From Streptomyces bacillaris (GTDB lineage: Bacteria; Actinomycetota; Actinomycetes; Streptomycetales; Streptomycetaceae): DNA of 64,000 bases. The stretch spans positions 6,076,001 to 6,140,000 of the forward strand of contig NZ_CP029378.1 of assembly GCF_003268675.1 (NCBI RefSeq). The letters are read 5' to 3'. Positions 26,102 to 33,667 of the stretch are shown piece after piece; the first letter of the stretch is position 1, and each line of letters begins with the position of its first letter. A program made the position numbers and the translations under genes. The notes under the pieces are model-generated. The model made no database searches and was not told the origin of the DNA. It was given only the letters and a program-made list of their open reading frames with translations.

Positions 26102-26196
26102 GCCCCTCCCTTCGCCGGCATGACCCGGATCAGGTTCGTACGGTCGGAGGCCGTCCAGCCTCCCTCTCAGCCCGGTGCGTCCGGGCTCCCGCGAGT
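26102..26196 (-). promoter_or_regulatory. TPP riboswitch (THI element) controlling thiO-thiS-thiG
   Basis: On the minus strand the conserved CTGAGAGG (26163-26170) and the block ACCTGATCCGGGTCATGCC followed by GGCGAAGGGA (about 26110-26135) are the two thiamin-pyrophosphate contact regions, separated by a variable stem. The element ends about 10 nt before the thiO start codon, with the ribosome binding site GGGAGGGG immediately after it, suggesting control by sequestering the ribosome binding site rather than by a terminator. Confidence 0.93.
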
Positions 26197-26255
26197 GTTC
26201 TACCGTGGCCAGCCTAAACCCACCCGCCCACGGCACAGCCAAGGGAGCAGCCACC

Positions 26256-26597
26256 GTGGCCCGTTCGCTCGACGGACTCGTCCTCTCGCCCGTCGCCGAC
26301 CAGGCCCCCGGCCAGGTGGGCACCCGGACCCGCTTCACGTACCACGAGAGGAACGGCCGGATCTGGGCCGAGTACGCGGGCGGTGACGTGGTCCACGGCC
26401 ATCTCGTCGGCACCCGCGACGGGGACGCGCTCGACTTCCGCTACGTCCAGCTCAAGCAGGACGGAACGACCTCTTCCGGACACTGCCTCTCCACCGTCAC
26501 CGAACTCACCGGCGGCCGGGTCCGGCTGGAGGAGCGCTGGAAGTGGGAGTCCCAGGAGGGCAGCGGGACCAGCGTGGTGGAGGAAGTCACCGGCTGA
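26256..26597 (+). CDS. Small conserved beta-rich protein of unknown function
   Basis: 113 residues, predicted as alternating beta strands with many charged and aromatic residues (R-F-T-Y-H-E-R-N-G-R-I-W-A-E-Y), resembling short lipocalin-like proteins sometimes labelled N-acetylglutamate synthase-like; that label should not be taken as an activity. No signal peptide or Cys motif. The GTG at 26256 was chosen for AAGGGAG 8-9 nt upstream. It is divergent from the thi operon; its promoter overlaps the riboswitch leader region. Confidence 0.7.
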   Translation: MARSLDGLVLSPVADQAPGQVGTRTRFTYHERNGRIWAEYAGGDVVHGHLVGTRDGDALDFRYVQLKQDGTTSSGHCLSTVTELTGGRVRLEERWKWESQEGSGTSVVEEVTG

Positions 26598-26608
26598 CGT
26601 CACGTCAG
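26594..26608. promoter_or_regulatory. Perfect palindrome CTGACGT-C-ACGTCAG at the flavoprotein promoter
   Basis: 15-bp perfect inverted repeat whose right end is 5 nt before a TAGACT hexamer (26614-26619). It covers the presumed -35 region of the leaderless promoter of the gene at 26627, so it looks like an operator. The binding protein is unknown. Confidence 0.5.
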
Positions 26609-26626
26609 CTGAATAGACTGGTACAC

Positions 26627-27871
26627 GTGAGCGAGCAGACGGAACACCACGCGGCGCGGGAGCGCACACGGAACGTCGTGATCGTCGGAGCGGGCATGGC
26701 GGGCGTGCAGACCGCCGTCGCCCTGCGGGAGGCCGGGTTCACCGGACCCGTCACGCTGATCGGCGCCGAACCCCACCAGCCCTACGACCGGCCGCCGCTG
26801 TCCAAGGCGGTCCTCCTGGGCAAGGCCGAGGACTCCGCCTTCGACGTGGACTTCGAGGGACTGGACATCACGCTCCGCCTCGGCCTGGACGTCACCGGGC
26901 TGCGCGCCGCCGACCATGTGCTGGACACGGCGGAGGGGCCCGTTCCCTACGACACGCTGGTCCTGGCGACCGGCGCCGAGCCCATCGCCCTGCCCGGCAC
27001 CGAAGGTGTCCCCGGCGTCCATCTGCTGCGCACCCTGGACGACGCCGCCCGGCTGCGGCCCGTCCTGGAGGAGCGGCACGACGTGGTGGTCGTCGGGGCG
27101 GGGTGGATCGGCGCCGAGTTCGCCACCGCCGCCCGCGCCGCCGGCTGCGCGGTCACCGTCGTGGAGGCCGCCGCCCGCCCGCTGGCCGGGACGCTGCCCG
27201 CCGAGGTCGCCGCCCCGATGGCCGACTGGTACGCGGAGAGCGGCGCCGAACTCCTCACCGACGCCCGGGTCGAGCGGGTGGAGCCCGGCACGGTGGTCCT
27301 CGCGGACGGCCGGGAGCTGCCCGCCGGGGCCGTCGTCGTCGGCATCGGCGCCCGCCCCGCCACCGGCTGGCTCGCCGGATCCGGGATCGAGCGCGGCCCG
27401 GACGGCTCGATCACCGCCGACAGCGCCCTGCGCACCTCCCTCCCCGATGTGTACGCGGTCGGGGACTGCGCCTCCTTCCCCTCCGCCCGCTACGGCGAAC
27501 GCCTGCTGATCCACCACTGGGACAACGCCCTCCAGGGCCCGCGCACGGCCGCCGCCGCGATCCTCGCCGCCGAGAGCGGTGACCCGCTGCCGGTCCACGA
27601 CCCCGTCCCGTACTTCTGGTCCGAGCAGTTCGGCCGCTTCGTGCAGTACGCCGGGCACCACCCCCATGCCGACACCCTGGTGTGGCGCGGCGACGGCACG
27701 GAGGCCACCTGGTCGGTCTGCTGGCTGAAGGGCGGGGCCCTGGTCGCCCTGCTCGCGGTGGGGCGCCCGCGCGACCTCGCCCAGGGGCGCAAGCTCATCG
27801 AGTCCGGGGCCGTCCTCGATCCGGAGCGGGTGGCCGACCCGGCCGTACCGCTGAAGTCCACCGCCCTGTGA
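26627..27871 (+). CDS. FAD-dependent NAD(P)H oxidoreductase, ferredoxin/rubredoxin reductase type
   Basis: 414 residues. Two dinucleotide-binding motifs (V-I-V-G-A-G-M-A-G near 20 and V-V-V-G-A-G-W-I-G near 158), the R-P-P-L-S-K segment near 62, and D-V-Y-A-V-G-D-C-A near 282 place it with class I ferredoxin reductases of P450 and dioxygenase systems. No redox-active disulfide is seen. GTG at 26627 follows TAGACT by 7 nt and has no Shine-Dalgarno site, so it is probably leaderless. No ferredoxin or P450 gene is adjacent; its electron acceptor is unknown. Confidence 0.85.
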   Translation: MSEQTEHHAARERTRNVVIVGAGMAGVQTAVALREAGFTGPVTLIGAEPHQPYDRPPLSKAVLLGKAEDSAFDVDFEGLDITLRLGLDVTGLRAADHVLDTAEGPVPYDTLVLATGAEPIALPGTEGVPGVHLLRTLDDAARLRPVLEERHDVVVVGAGWIGAEFATAARAAGCAVTVVEAAARPLAGTLPAEVAAPMADWYAESGAELLTDARVERVEPGTVVLADGRELPAGAVVVGIGARPATGWLAGSGIERGPDGSITADSALRTSLPDVYAVGDCASFPSARYGERLLIHHWDNALQGPRTAAAAILAAESGDPLPVHDPVPYFWSEQFGRFVQYAGHHPHADTLVWRGDGTEATWSVCWLKGGALVALLAVGRPRDLAQGRKLIESGAVLDPERVADPAVPLKSTAL

Positions 27872-27951
27872 CACCTCCGGCCCGGCCCGCGTGACCCCCG
27901 TACGGTCGGCCCGGCTACCGGCTGTCAGTCCCGGATGGCACGCTTGTCCCT

Positions 27952-28317
27952 GTGACCGAGATTGACGCAAAAACCGATGCTCTCGTCCCCGCCTGGCTCC
28001 ACCTCCCCGACATCGCGGACATGCTCGATGTCGAGGTGACGCGCGTCCGGCAGCTGGTCAAGGAGGGCCAGCTCATCGCCGTACGCCGTGGTGAGAACCG
28101 GACACTTCAGGTGCCCGCCGCCTTCATCGACGGCAGCAAGGTGGTCAAGGGCCTCTCCGGCACCCTGACCCTCCTGAGGGACGACGGCTTCTCCGACGAA
28201 GAGATGCTGGAGTGGCTCTTCACTCCCGACCCGACCCTGCCCGGCACCCCCGCCCAGGCGCTGAGCGAGAATCGCGGTACGGAGGTGAAGCGCCGCGCCC
28301 AGGCGCTCGCCGTCTGA
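27952..28317 (+). CDS. Rv2175c-like helix-turn-helix DNA-binding protein
   Basis: 121 residues. A MerR/excisionase-like winged helix-turn-helix (W-L-H-L-P-D-I-A-D-M-L-D-V-E-V-T-R-V-R-Q-L near residues 15-35, then a wing E-N-R-T-L-Q-V-P) followed by the C-terminal Rv2175c domain. In M. tuberculosis, Rv2175c is a DNA-binding substrate of the PknL kinase encoded beside it (published, from memory). Here the PASTA kinase lies about 4 kb away, separated by the thi genes, and several Thr residues near the N-terminus could be its target. GTG start, no clear RBS. Confidence 0.85.
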   Translation: MTEIDAKTDALVPAWLHLPDIADMLDVEVTRVRQLVKEGQLIAVRRGENRTLQVPAAFIDGSKVVKGLSGTLTLLRDDGFSDEEMLEWLFTPDPTLPGTPAQALSENRGTEVKRRAQALAV

Positions 28318-28334
28318 CCGACACGATCAGGAAG

Positions 28335-28370
28335 CGGTGTACGGGCCCCGCGCGCGGAGCCCGTACACCG
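28335..28370 (+). terminator. Hairpin between the Rv2175c-like gene and thiE
   Basis: Perfect 12-bp inverted repeat (CGGTGTACGGGC arm, 12-nt GC-rich loop), 17 nt after the stop codon. Probably the terminator of the upstream gene; it also lies 23 nt before the thiE start codon. No thi-box sequence was found here. Confidence 0.65.
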
Positions 28371-28393
28371 CCACGACCACGGGGGGACTCACC

Positions 28394-29044
28394 ATGCCCA
28401 CGCCTCGCGAGCAGCTGTCCGACGCCCGGCTCTACCTCTGCACGGACGCCCGTAAGCGGCAGGGCGACCTCCCCGCCTTCCTGGACGCCGTGCTCGCCGG
28501 CGGGGTCGACATCGTCCAGCTCCGGGACAAGGGCATGGAGGCCGCCGAGGAGCTGGAGCACCTCGCGGTGTTCGCCGACGCCTGCCGCCGCCACGGCAAG
28601 CTCCTCGCCGTCAACGACCGGGCCGACGTCGCCCACGCCATCGGCGCCGACGTCCTGCACCTGGGCCAGGGAGACCTGCCCGTGCCCGCCGCCCGCGCGA
28701 TCATCGGCCAGGAGCGGCTGATCGGCCGCTCCACCCACGCCGAGTCCGAGGTCGACGCCGCCGTCGCCCAGGACGGCGTGGACTACTTCTGCACCGGCCC
28801 CTGCTGGCCCACCCCCACCAAGCCCGGCCGCCACGCCCCCGGCCTCGGCCTCGTGCGGTACGCCGCCGCCCTGGCACAGCCGCGCCCCTGGTTCGCGATC
28901 GGCGGGATCGACGCGGGCAATCTGGACGAGGTGCTGGAGGCGGGCGCCCGCCGGATCGTGGTCGTCCGTGCGATCACCGAGGCGGACGATCCGGCCACCG
29001 CCACCGCCGAGCTGGCGAAGCGGGTCCGCGCACACGTCCTCTGA
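28394..29044 (+). CDS. thiE: Thiamine-phosphate synthase
   Basis: 216 residues. Joins the thiazole and pyrimidine moieties to thiamine phosphate. TIM-barrel motifs: V-D-I-V-Q-L-R-D-K near 37, V-N-D-R-A-D-V-A near 77, H-L-G-Q-G-D-L-P near 92, G-R-S-T-H near 114, C-T-G-P-C-W-P-T-P-T-K near 135 and A-I-G-G-I-D near 175. The usual V-G-P-V-F-X-T-X-T-K is altered to T-G-P-C-W-P-T-P-T-K. The ATG at 28394 follows GGGGGGA. It completes thiamine synthesis with the thiOSG operon but is transcribed separately, and no riboswitch precedes it. Confidence 0.93.
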   Translation: MPTPREQLSDARLYLCTDARKRQGDLPAFLDAVLAGGVDIVQLRDKGMEAAEELEHLAVFADACRRHGKLLAVNDRADVAHAIGADVLHLGQGDLPVPAARAIIGQERLIGRSTHAESEVDAAVAQDGVDYFCTGPCWPTPTKPGRHAPGLGLVRYAAALAQPRPWFAIGGIDAGNLDEVLEAGARRIVVVRAITEADDPATATAELAKRVRAHVL

Positions 29045-29168
29045 GCAGTGCTTTCGTGACGGTCCTGGATGGGCGCTGTCCCAAGGGGTGGACGTCGAAA
29101 AGGGGAAAACAAGACAATAGCGCCCGCTCTGGTTGGGGGAGTGTCCACCCCCTGGTTAACCTCCCCCT

Positions 29169-30086
29169 ATGGCCCTTGGGACAGCTTCCACCAGGACGGA
29201 CCACGCGCGCACCGTGCGTGACATGCTCGCGACCGGCAAAACCTCGTACTCCTTCGAGTTCTGGGCGCCCAAGACCGAGAAGGGCGAGCGCAACCTCTGG
29301 AGCGCGCTGCGCCGGATCGAGGCGGTGCGGCCGAGCTTCGTCTCGGTGACCTACGGGGCCGGCGGCTCCACCCGGGCCGGGACGGTGCGGGCCACCCAGC
29401 AGATCGCCGCCGACTCCACGCTCACCCCGGTCGCCCACCTCACCGCGGTCAGCCACTCGATCGCCGAGCTGCGCAACATGGTCGGCCAGTACGCCGACGC
29501 CGGGATCAGGAACATCCTCGCGGTCCGGGGCGACCCGCCCGGCGACCCGATGGGCGAGTGGATCGAGCACCCGCAGGGCGTGAAGTACGCGGCCGATCTC
29601 GTCCGCCTCATCAAGGAGGCCGGCGACTTCTGTGTCGGCGTCGCGGCCTTCCCCGAAATGCACCCGCGCTCCACCGACTGGGAGACCGACATCGGTCATT
29701 TCGTCGACAAGTGCCGGGCCGGGGCCGATTATGCGATCACCCAGATGTTCTTCCGTCCGGAGGACTATCTCCGGATGCGTGACCGGGTGGTCGCTGCGGG
29801 TTGCGAAACGCCGATCATTCCCGAGGTCATGCCGCTCACCAGTGTGAAGCAACTGGAAAGATTCTCGCAGCTCAGCAACGCGACCGTGCCCGAGCCGCTG
29901 AAAGAGCGGATCCTCGCGGTCAAGGACGATCCGGCCGCTGTACGCTCCATTGGCATCGAGTTCGCAACGGAGTTCTGCGCGAATCTGCTGTCCGAGGGTG
30001 TGCCCGGGCTGCACTTCATCACGCTCAACAACTCGACGGCAACGCTCGAAATCTACGAAAATCTCGGACTGCACAAGCAGTCGTGA
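29169..30086 (+). CDS. metF: Methylenetetrahydrofolate reductase
   Basis: 305 residues, FAD-dependent TIM barrel making 5-methyl-tetrahydrofolate for methionine synthesis. S-F-E-F-W-A-P-K at about 27-34 carries the catalytic Glu; V-T-Y-G-A-G-G-S-T near 59, H-L-T-A-V near 90, L-A-V-R-G-D-P-P-G near 118 and Q-M-F-F near 185 are family signatures. TAACCT at 29157-29162 ends 6 nt before the ATG, indicating leaderless translation. About 100 nt upstream is an A-rich stretch unusual for this genome. Codon use is slightly less G/C-biased towards the 3' end. Confidence 0.93.
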   Translation: MALGTASTRTDHARTVRDMLATGKTSYSFEFWAPKTEKGERNLWSALRRIEAVRPSFVSVTYGAGGSTRAGTVRATQQIAADSTLTPVAHLTAVSHSIAELRNMVGQYADAGIRNILAVRGDPPGDPMGEWIEHPQGVKYAADLVRLIKEAGDFCVGVAAFPEMHPRSTDWETDIGHFVDKCRAGADYAITQMFFRPEDYLRMRDRVVAAGCETPIIPEVMPLTSVKQLERFSQLSNATVPEPLKERILAVKDDPAAVRSIGIEFATEFCANLLSEGVPGLHFITLNNSTATLEIYENLGLHKQS

Positions 30087-30134
30087 CCGGCCGTACCCGC
30101 CCCCGAGCGGCTGCGGCCGCAGGAGGGGGCGGGC

Positions 30135-31091
30135 GTGGGCTGGACGGTCCTCTACATCGCATTCGGTCTGGTGGCGCTGTGGCTGCTGGGTGAGGTGCTG
30201 CTGCAGTACAAGGCGCGGCTGCGCTGGCGGCTCCTCGCCTTCGGCGGCTTCCTCGGCGTGGTCATGGGGGTCCTGCTCGCCTCCGTCCCGGTCATCGTCG
30301 TCGGGACCCTCGCCTTCGCCACCGGCCAGACCTATGTGACGCTCTCCTTCCGGCGCGGCTTCTCCACCGGCTGGGCCATAGGCGGCAGCCCGGGGGAGAG
30401 CCGCCGTCGCCGGGGCGGCGGCGAGCGCGCGGCCGCCAAGGAGCCCACGCTGGAGGTCTCCGACCTGGAGGTCTCGGACCCGGCCACCGGCCCGGCCGAC
30501 GACTCCTTCGACTCCTTCGGCCACGGCACGGGGACCCCGGCCGACGCCTCCGACGCCCCCACCTCCGTGTACGAGCCGCTGCCGCTGCCCGACGACACCG
30601 GCCAGTACGGCGTCTACAGCAACTCCGGCGACCGGGGGAGCCGGGACGACCAGCAGCAGTACGCGGCGGACGGGGCCCAGCCGCAGTTCGCCGCGTACGA
30701 CCCGTACGGCGGCTACGACCCGCAGCAGACCCAGGACGGCTACGCGGGGCCGTACGACTACGGGACCGGCCAGCAGAGCTACGCCGCCTACTCCGACCCG
30801 TACATCGGCACCACCGGCGCGTCCGCCTCCTACGGCGGCTACGACCCCTACGGCAACGCCTACGACAGCCAGGGCGGTCAGCAGAGCTACGCCGACCCCT
30901 ACGCCCAGGGCTACGGCACGGACCCGTACACCACGGACACCCCGCCCGGCGGTGTCTGGGTCCCGCAGCAGCGCGACGCCGAGCAGTACCCCCCGATGCC
31001 GCCCGGGCAGCCCGCCCCGTACGGCCAGGGCAACGGCAGCAACAGCGGCAACGGCTACGACACCGGCCAGAACGAGCAGTACCGCTACTGA
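30135..31091 (+). CDS. Membrane protein with long Tyr/Gly/Gln-rich disordered tail
   Basis: 318 residues. Two transmembrane helices (about 2-20 and 32-62) are followed by a basic R-R-R-R patch and about 230 residues of low-complexity sequence. The second half is a Tyr/Gly/Asp/Pro/Gln-rich region with repeated D-P-Y-G-G-Y-D, Q-Q-S-Y-A and G-Y-D-P-Y, resembling prion-like condensate-forming domains. AGGAGG lies 9 nt before the GTG. No known domain. It follows metF after 48 nt. Function unknown; the soluble part may multivalently bind partners at the membrane. Confidence 0.8.
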   Translation: MGWTVLYIAFGLVALWLLGEVLLQYKARLRWRLLAFGGFLGVVMGVLLASVPVIVVGTLAFATGQTYVTLSFRRGFSTGWAIGGSPGESRRRRGGGERAAAKEPTLEVSDLEVSDPATGPADDSFDSFGHGTGTPADASDAPTSVYEPLPLPDDTGQYGVYSNSGDRGSRDDQQQYAADGAQPQFAAYDPYGGYDPQQTQDGYAGPYDYGTGQQSYAAYSDPYIGTTGASASYGGYDPYGNAYDSQGGQQSYADPYAQGYGTDPYTTDTPPGGVWVPQQRDAEQYPPMPPGQPAPYGQGNGSNSGNGYDTGQNEQYRY

Positions 31092-31094
31092 GGC

Positions 31095-31125
31095 GCGCCG
31101 CCGGGGTGTTCGAGCCCGGCGGCGC
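31095..31125. terminator. Bidirectional terminator between convergent genes
   Basis: Perfect 11-bp GCGCCGCCGGG stem with a 9-nt loop, starting 4 nt after the stop codon of the Tyr-rich gene and ending 7 nt before the stop codon of the minus-strand oxidoreductase. Confidence 0.7.
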
Positions 31126-31131
31126 CCCCGC

Positions 31132-32637
31132 TCACTGCGAACCGCGGAAGCCGTCGCCCTCCACCACGAGTCCGGCCACCAGCGTCCCCGACATCCCGGC
31201 GTGCGCGAGCCCGCCGCCCGGGTGCGACCAGCCGCCCGCCAGATAGAGCCCCGGCAGCCGGGTGAGGTTGCCGGGGTGCAGATACGCGCCCTCCGCACCG
31301 GCCAGCGCCGGCGGCGGCACCGCACCGCCCTCGGCCCCCGTCTCGGCCTCGGTCTCCGCGGGCGTGCGGACCTCCGTGTGCAGAATCCGCTCCCGCAGCC
31401 CCGGAACGGCTGCCTCCGCCCGCTCCACCAGCAGCTCCGCGAACCGCTGGCGCACTGCCGGGTCCGTCCACTCCACCGGGCCCTGCGGAGCCACCACCGC
31501 CGTCAGTGTCACCGCCTCGTGCGCCTCGTCCGGGCGGGTCGCCGGGTCGTCGGGGCGCAGTACCGTCACCGTCGGGTGCGCGGCGACCCGCCCCCCGAAC
31601 ACCGCCTCCTGCTCCGCCGCCGTGTCGGCGCTGTGCACCACGGTCCGGTGCACCGCGTCCGCGTCCCGGCCCCCGCGCAGCGAGAGCAGCACCGTGAACC
31701 GCCCCGGCACCGCCGCACCCGGCCGGACCGTCACATCGCCCGCGCCCCACACCTGCTGACCCGGCACCAGCCCCGCGTGCGGCCGGACCCCCAGCACCAC
31801 CCGGTCCGCCTCGGCCACCGCACCGTCGGCCAGCTCCACGCCCGCCGCCCGGCCGTCCTTCTCCAGAACCCGGACCACCTCGGCGCCGAAGACGAACTCC
31901 ACCCGCCGGGCCACGCACCGCTCGTACACCGCCCGGGCCAGCTCCCGCATCCCGCCCATCACGTACCAGCTGCCGAAGGACTGCTCCATGTACGGCAGCA
32001 GCGCGGCGCTCGCGGGCGCGGTGCGCGGGTCCAGGCCGTAGGAGAGGGCGTAGCCGTCGAGCAGGGCGGCCAGCCGGGCGTCGCCCAGCTCCCAGGCGCC
32101 GATCTCCGCCACGGTCGCGGCCAGCCGGGTGCGCAGCAGCCGACGCTGCCGCAGGGCGGGATACGGGTCGCGCCCCAGCACCTGGTGGTCCGCCCGCAGC
32201 GGCTCCTCCAGCAGCGGCCGGCGCGACCGGTCCCAGGCGTCCCGGGCCCGCTCCAGGAACCCGGTCCACCGCTCCCCGGCGCCGGCGCCGAGCGCCGCGT
32301 CCAGGGCGGAGGCCACTCCGGCGCGTGAGGCGTTGGGCAGGGAGACCGCCGTGCCGTCCGCGAAGAGATGGCTGCTCGCCGGGTCGACCTGGGTCAGCGT
32401 GACGCACTGCTCCAGGGACTCCCTGCCGGTCTTCACGAAGAGGTCCCGCTGGACGGCGGGCAGATGCAGCAGACCGGGCCCGGTGTCGAAGACGAAGCCC
32501 TCGTGCTCATGGCGGCCGAGCGAGCCGCCGTAGCTCGCGGACCGCTCGTACACCGTCACCTTGTCACCCGCGACGGCGAGCCGGGCGGCCGCCGCCATGG
32601 CGCCCGTCCCGGCGCCGATCACCGCAATTCGTGCCAT
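31132..32637 (-). CDS. CrtI-like phytoene desaturase family FAD-dependent oxidoreductase
   Basis: 501 residues. N-terminal FAD motif I-A-V-I-G-A-G-T-G-A-M-A-A-A with the following E-R-S in place of the usual acidic pair, the G-G-S-L-G segment near residue 45, and a C-terminal flavin-binding Y-L-A-G-G-W-S-H-P-G-G-G-L motif typical of phytoene desaturases and related isomerases. No other carotenoid genes are present, so carotenoid synthesis is not supported by context. TAAGGT at 32645-32650 is 7 nt before the ATG (leaderless). Confidence 0.82.
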   Translation of the reverse strand: MARIAVIGAGTGAMAAAARLAVAGDKVTVYERSASYGGSLGRHEHEGFVFDTGPGLLHLPAVQRDLFVKTGRESLEQCVTLTQVDPASSHLFADGTAVSLPNASRAGVASALDAALGAGAGERWTGFLERARDAWDRSRRPLLEEPLRADHQVLGRDPYPALRQRRLLRTRLAATVAEIGAWELGDARLAALLDGYALSYGLDPRTAPASAALLPYMEQSFGSWYVMGGMRELARAVYERCVARRVEFVFGAEVVRVLEKDGRAAGVELADGAVAEADRVVLGVRPHAGLVPGQQVWGAGDVTVRPGAAVPGRFTVLLSLRGGRDADAVHRTVVHSADTAAEQEAVFGGRVAAHPTVTVLRPDDPATRPDEAHEAVTLTAVVAPQGPVEWTDPAVRQRFAELLVERAEAAVPGLRERILHTEVRTPAETEAETGAEGGAVPPPALAGAEGAYLHPGNLTRLPGLYLAGGWSHPGGGLAHAGMSGTLVAGLVVEGDGFRGSQ

Positions 32638-32668
32638 GCCGGTGACCTTATCGGCCACCACCGACAGC

Positions 32669-33286
32669 TCAGCCGGGAGGCAGGGGACCGCCCGTCGCGG
32701 CCAGGCCCTTCTCCTCGCGGCGCTGGGCCCGGCGGCGCAGGAAGCGGCGGATCCGGGAGGCCAGGAAGACCACGAGGACGATCCCGAGGACCAGCAGCAC
32801 CCCGGCGATCACGGCCGCCGCCACCGGGTTGAACATGGCGAACGTGACGACCCCGGCGACACCGAGGTCCTCCACGATGCTCATCCCGATGTTGCTGAAG
32901 GGCTCCGGGGAGGTGTTGACCGCCATCCTCGTACCGGCCTTCACCAGATGGCTCATCAGCGCCGTCGACCCGCCGATCGCCCCGGCCGCCAGCTCCGGCA
33001 GCGAACCGCTCTCCCCGGCGAGCAGGGCCGCGATCACCGCGCCCGCCACCGGGCGGATCACCGTGTGCGCGGTGTCCCAGACGGAGTCCACGTACGGGAT
33101 CTTGTCGGCCACCACCTCGCAGAGGAAGAGCACACCGGCCACGATCAGCACATCGGTGCGCTGGAGCGCGGCGGGGACCTCGTCGGAGACGCCGGTCGCG
33201 CCGAACAGGCCGAGCAGCAGGACCACCGCGTAGGCGTTGATCCCGCTCGCCCAGCCGCTTGTGAACACCAGAGGGATTACGGACAC
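32669..33286 (-). CDS. DUF4126 integral membrane protein
   Basis: 205 residues with about five hydrophobic segments, starting L-V-F-T-S-G-W-A-S-G-I-N-A-Y and containing A-G-A-I-G-G-S-T-A-L-M-S-H, features of the DUF4126 family. The C-terminus is a basic cytoplasmic tail (R-R-F-L-R-R-R-A-Q-R-R-E-E-K). The GTG at 33286 is preferred to upstream in-frame starts because TACGAT (33294-33299) lies 7 nt before it. A perfect MacR box is 56 nt upstream, so it is a candidate target of the MacRS system encoded at 12.3-14.3 kb. Function unknown. Confidence 0.78.
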   Translation of the reverse strand: MSVIPLVFTSGWASGINAYAVVLLLGLFGATGVSDEVPAALQRTDVLIVAGVLFLCEVVADKIPYVDSVWDTAHTVIRPVAGAVIAALLAGESGSLPELAAGAIGGSTALMSHLVKAGTRMAVNTSPEPFSNIGMSIVEDLGVAGVVTFAMFNPVAAAVIAGVLLVLGIVLVVFLASRIRRFLRRRAQRREEKGLAATGGPLPPG

Positions 33287-33337
33287 GGGGGAGATCGTAA
33301 CGACCGGCCCCGACGGCCGGGTGGGGCCGGGTGCGCA

Positions 33338-33361
33338 CTCCTGAGTACCCGTACTCAGGAG
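33338..33361. promoter_or_regulatory. Perfect MacR box within an 11-bp-arm palindrome
   Basis: TGAGTACCCGTACTCA (33342-33357) agrees at every fixed base with the MacR consensus TGAGTACNNGTACTCA reported for S. coelicolor (from memory). The symmetry extends two to three bases further, to CTC...GAG. It lies 56-71 nt upstream of the presumed leaderless start of the DUF4126 gene, a typical activator position. The rest of the 33287-33667 gap contains only the structured element at 33552-33608. Confidence 0.8.
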
Positions 33362-33551
33362 ACGAGATGAGTAGGGGAGCGGATAGGCCCGGACCTGCGC
33401 GGACGGAAGAGTGATGACCACGGAAGGGGCGCGGCGCCCGGACCGCCGACACGGGGCGGCGGACCGGGCGCGGCCCCTGACGGAACGGGGGTGCACGACG
33501 GAGGACCCGGGGACCACGGGGTCACGGGGAACGGGTCCGACGGACGCACGG

Positions 33552-33608
33552 AAGACGCCGGTCCGGTGAAGCTCGCAGGGGGATGCGAGCTCCAGCGGTC
33601 GGCGTCTT
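33552..33608 (-). terminator. Two-stem structured element downstream of the TetR gene
   Basis: Nested inverted repeats: outer AAGACGCCG paired with 33600-33608 and inner AGCTCGCA (33570-33577) paired with 33584-33591 around a GGGGGA loop. It lies about 60 nt beyond the stop codon of the minus-strand TetR gene, so a terminator or mRNA stabiliser is the simplest reading. Confidence 0.5.
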
Positions 33609-33667
33609 CGTGTCTCTCCGGACCGTGCCTCTCCGCTCCGGGACCGTGCCTCAGCGGCCTCAGCGGC

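Noticed and set aside
28974..31325. 783-residue minus-strand open frame
   Set aside because: Antisense to metF and the Tyr-rich membrane protein; the Val/Leu/Ala/Arg repeats mirror the repetitive Tyr-rich coding sequence.
31132..32637. Carotenoid biosynthesis locus
   Set aside because: Only one CrtI-like gene is present with no crtE, crtB or cyclase near it, so the pathway is unsupported.
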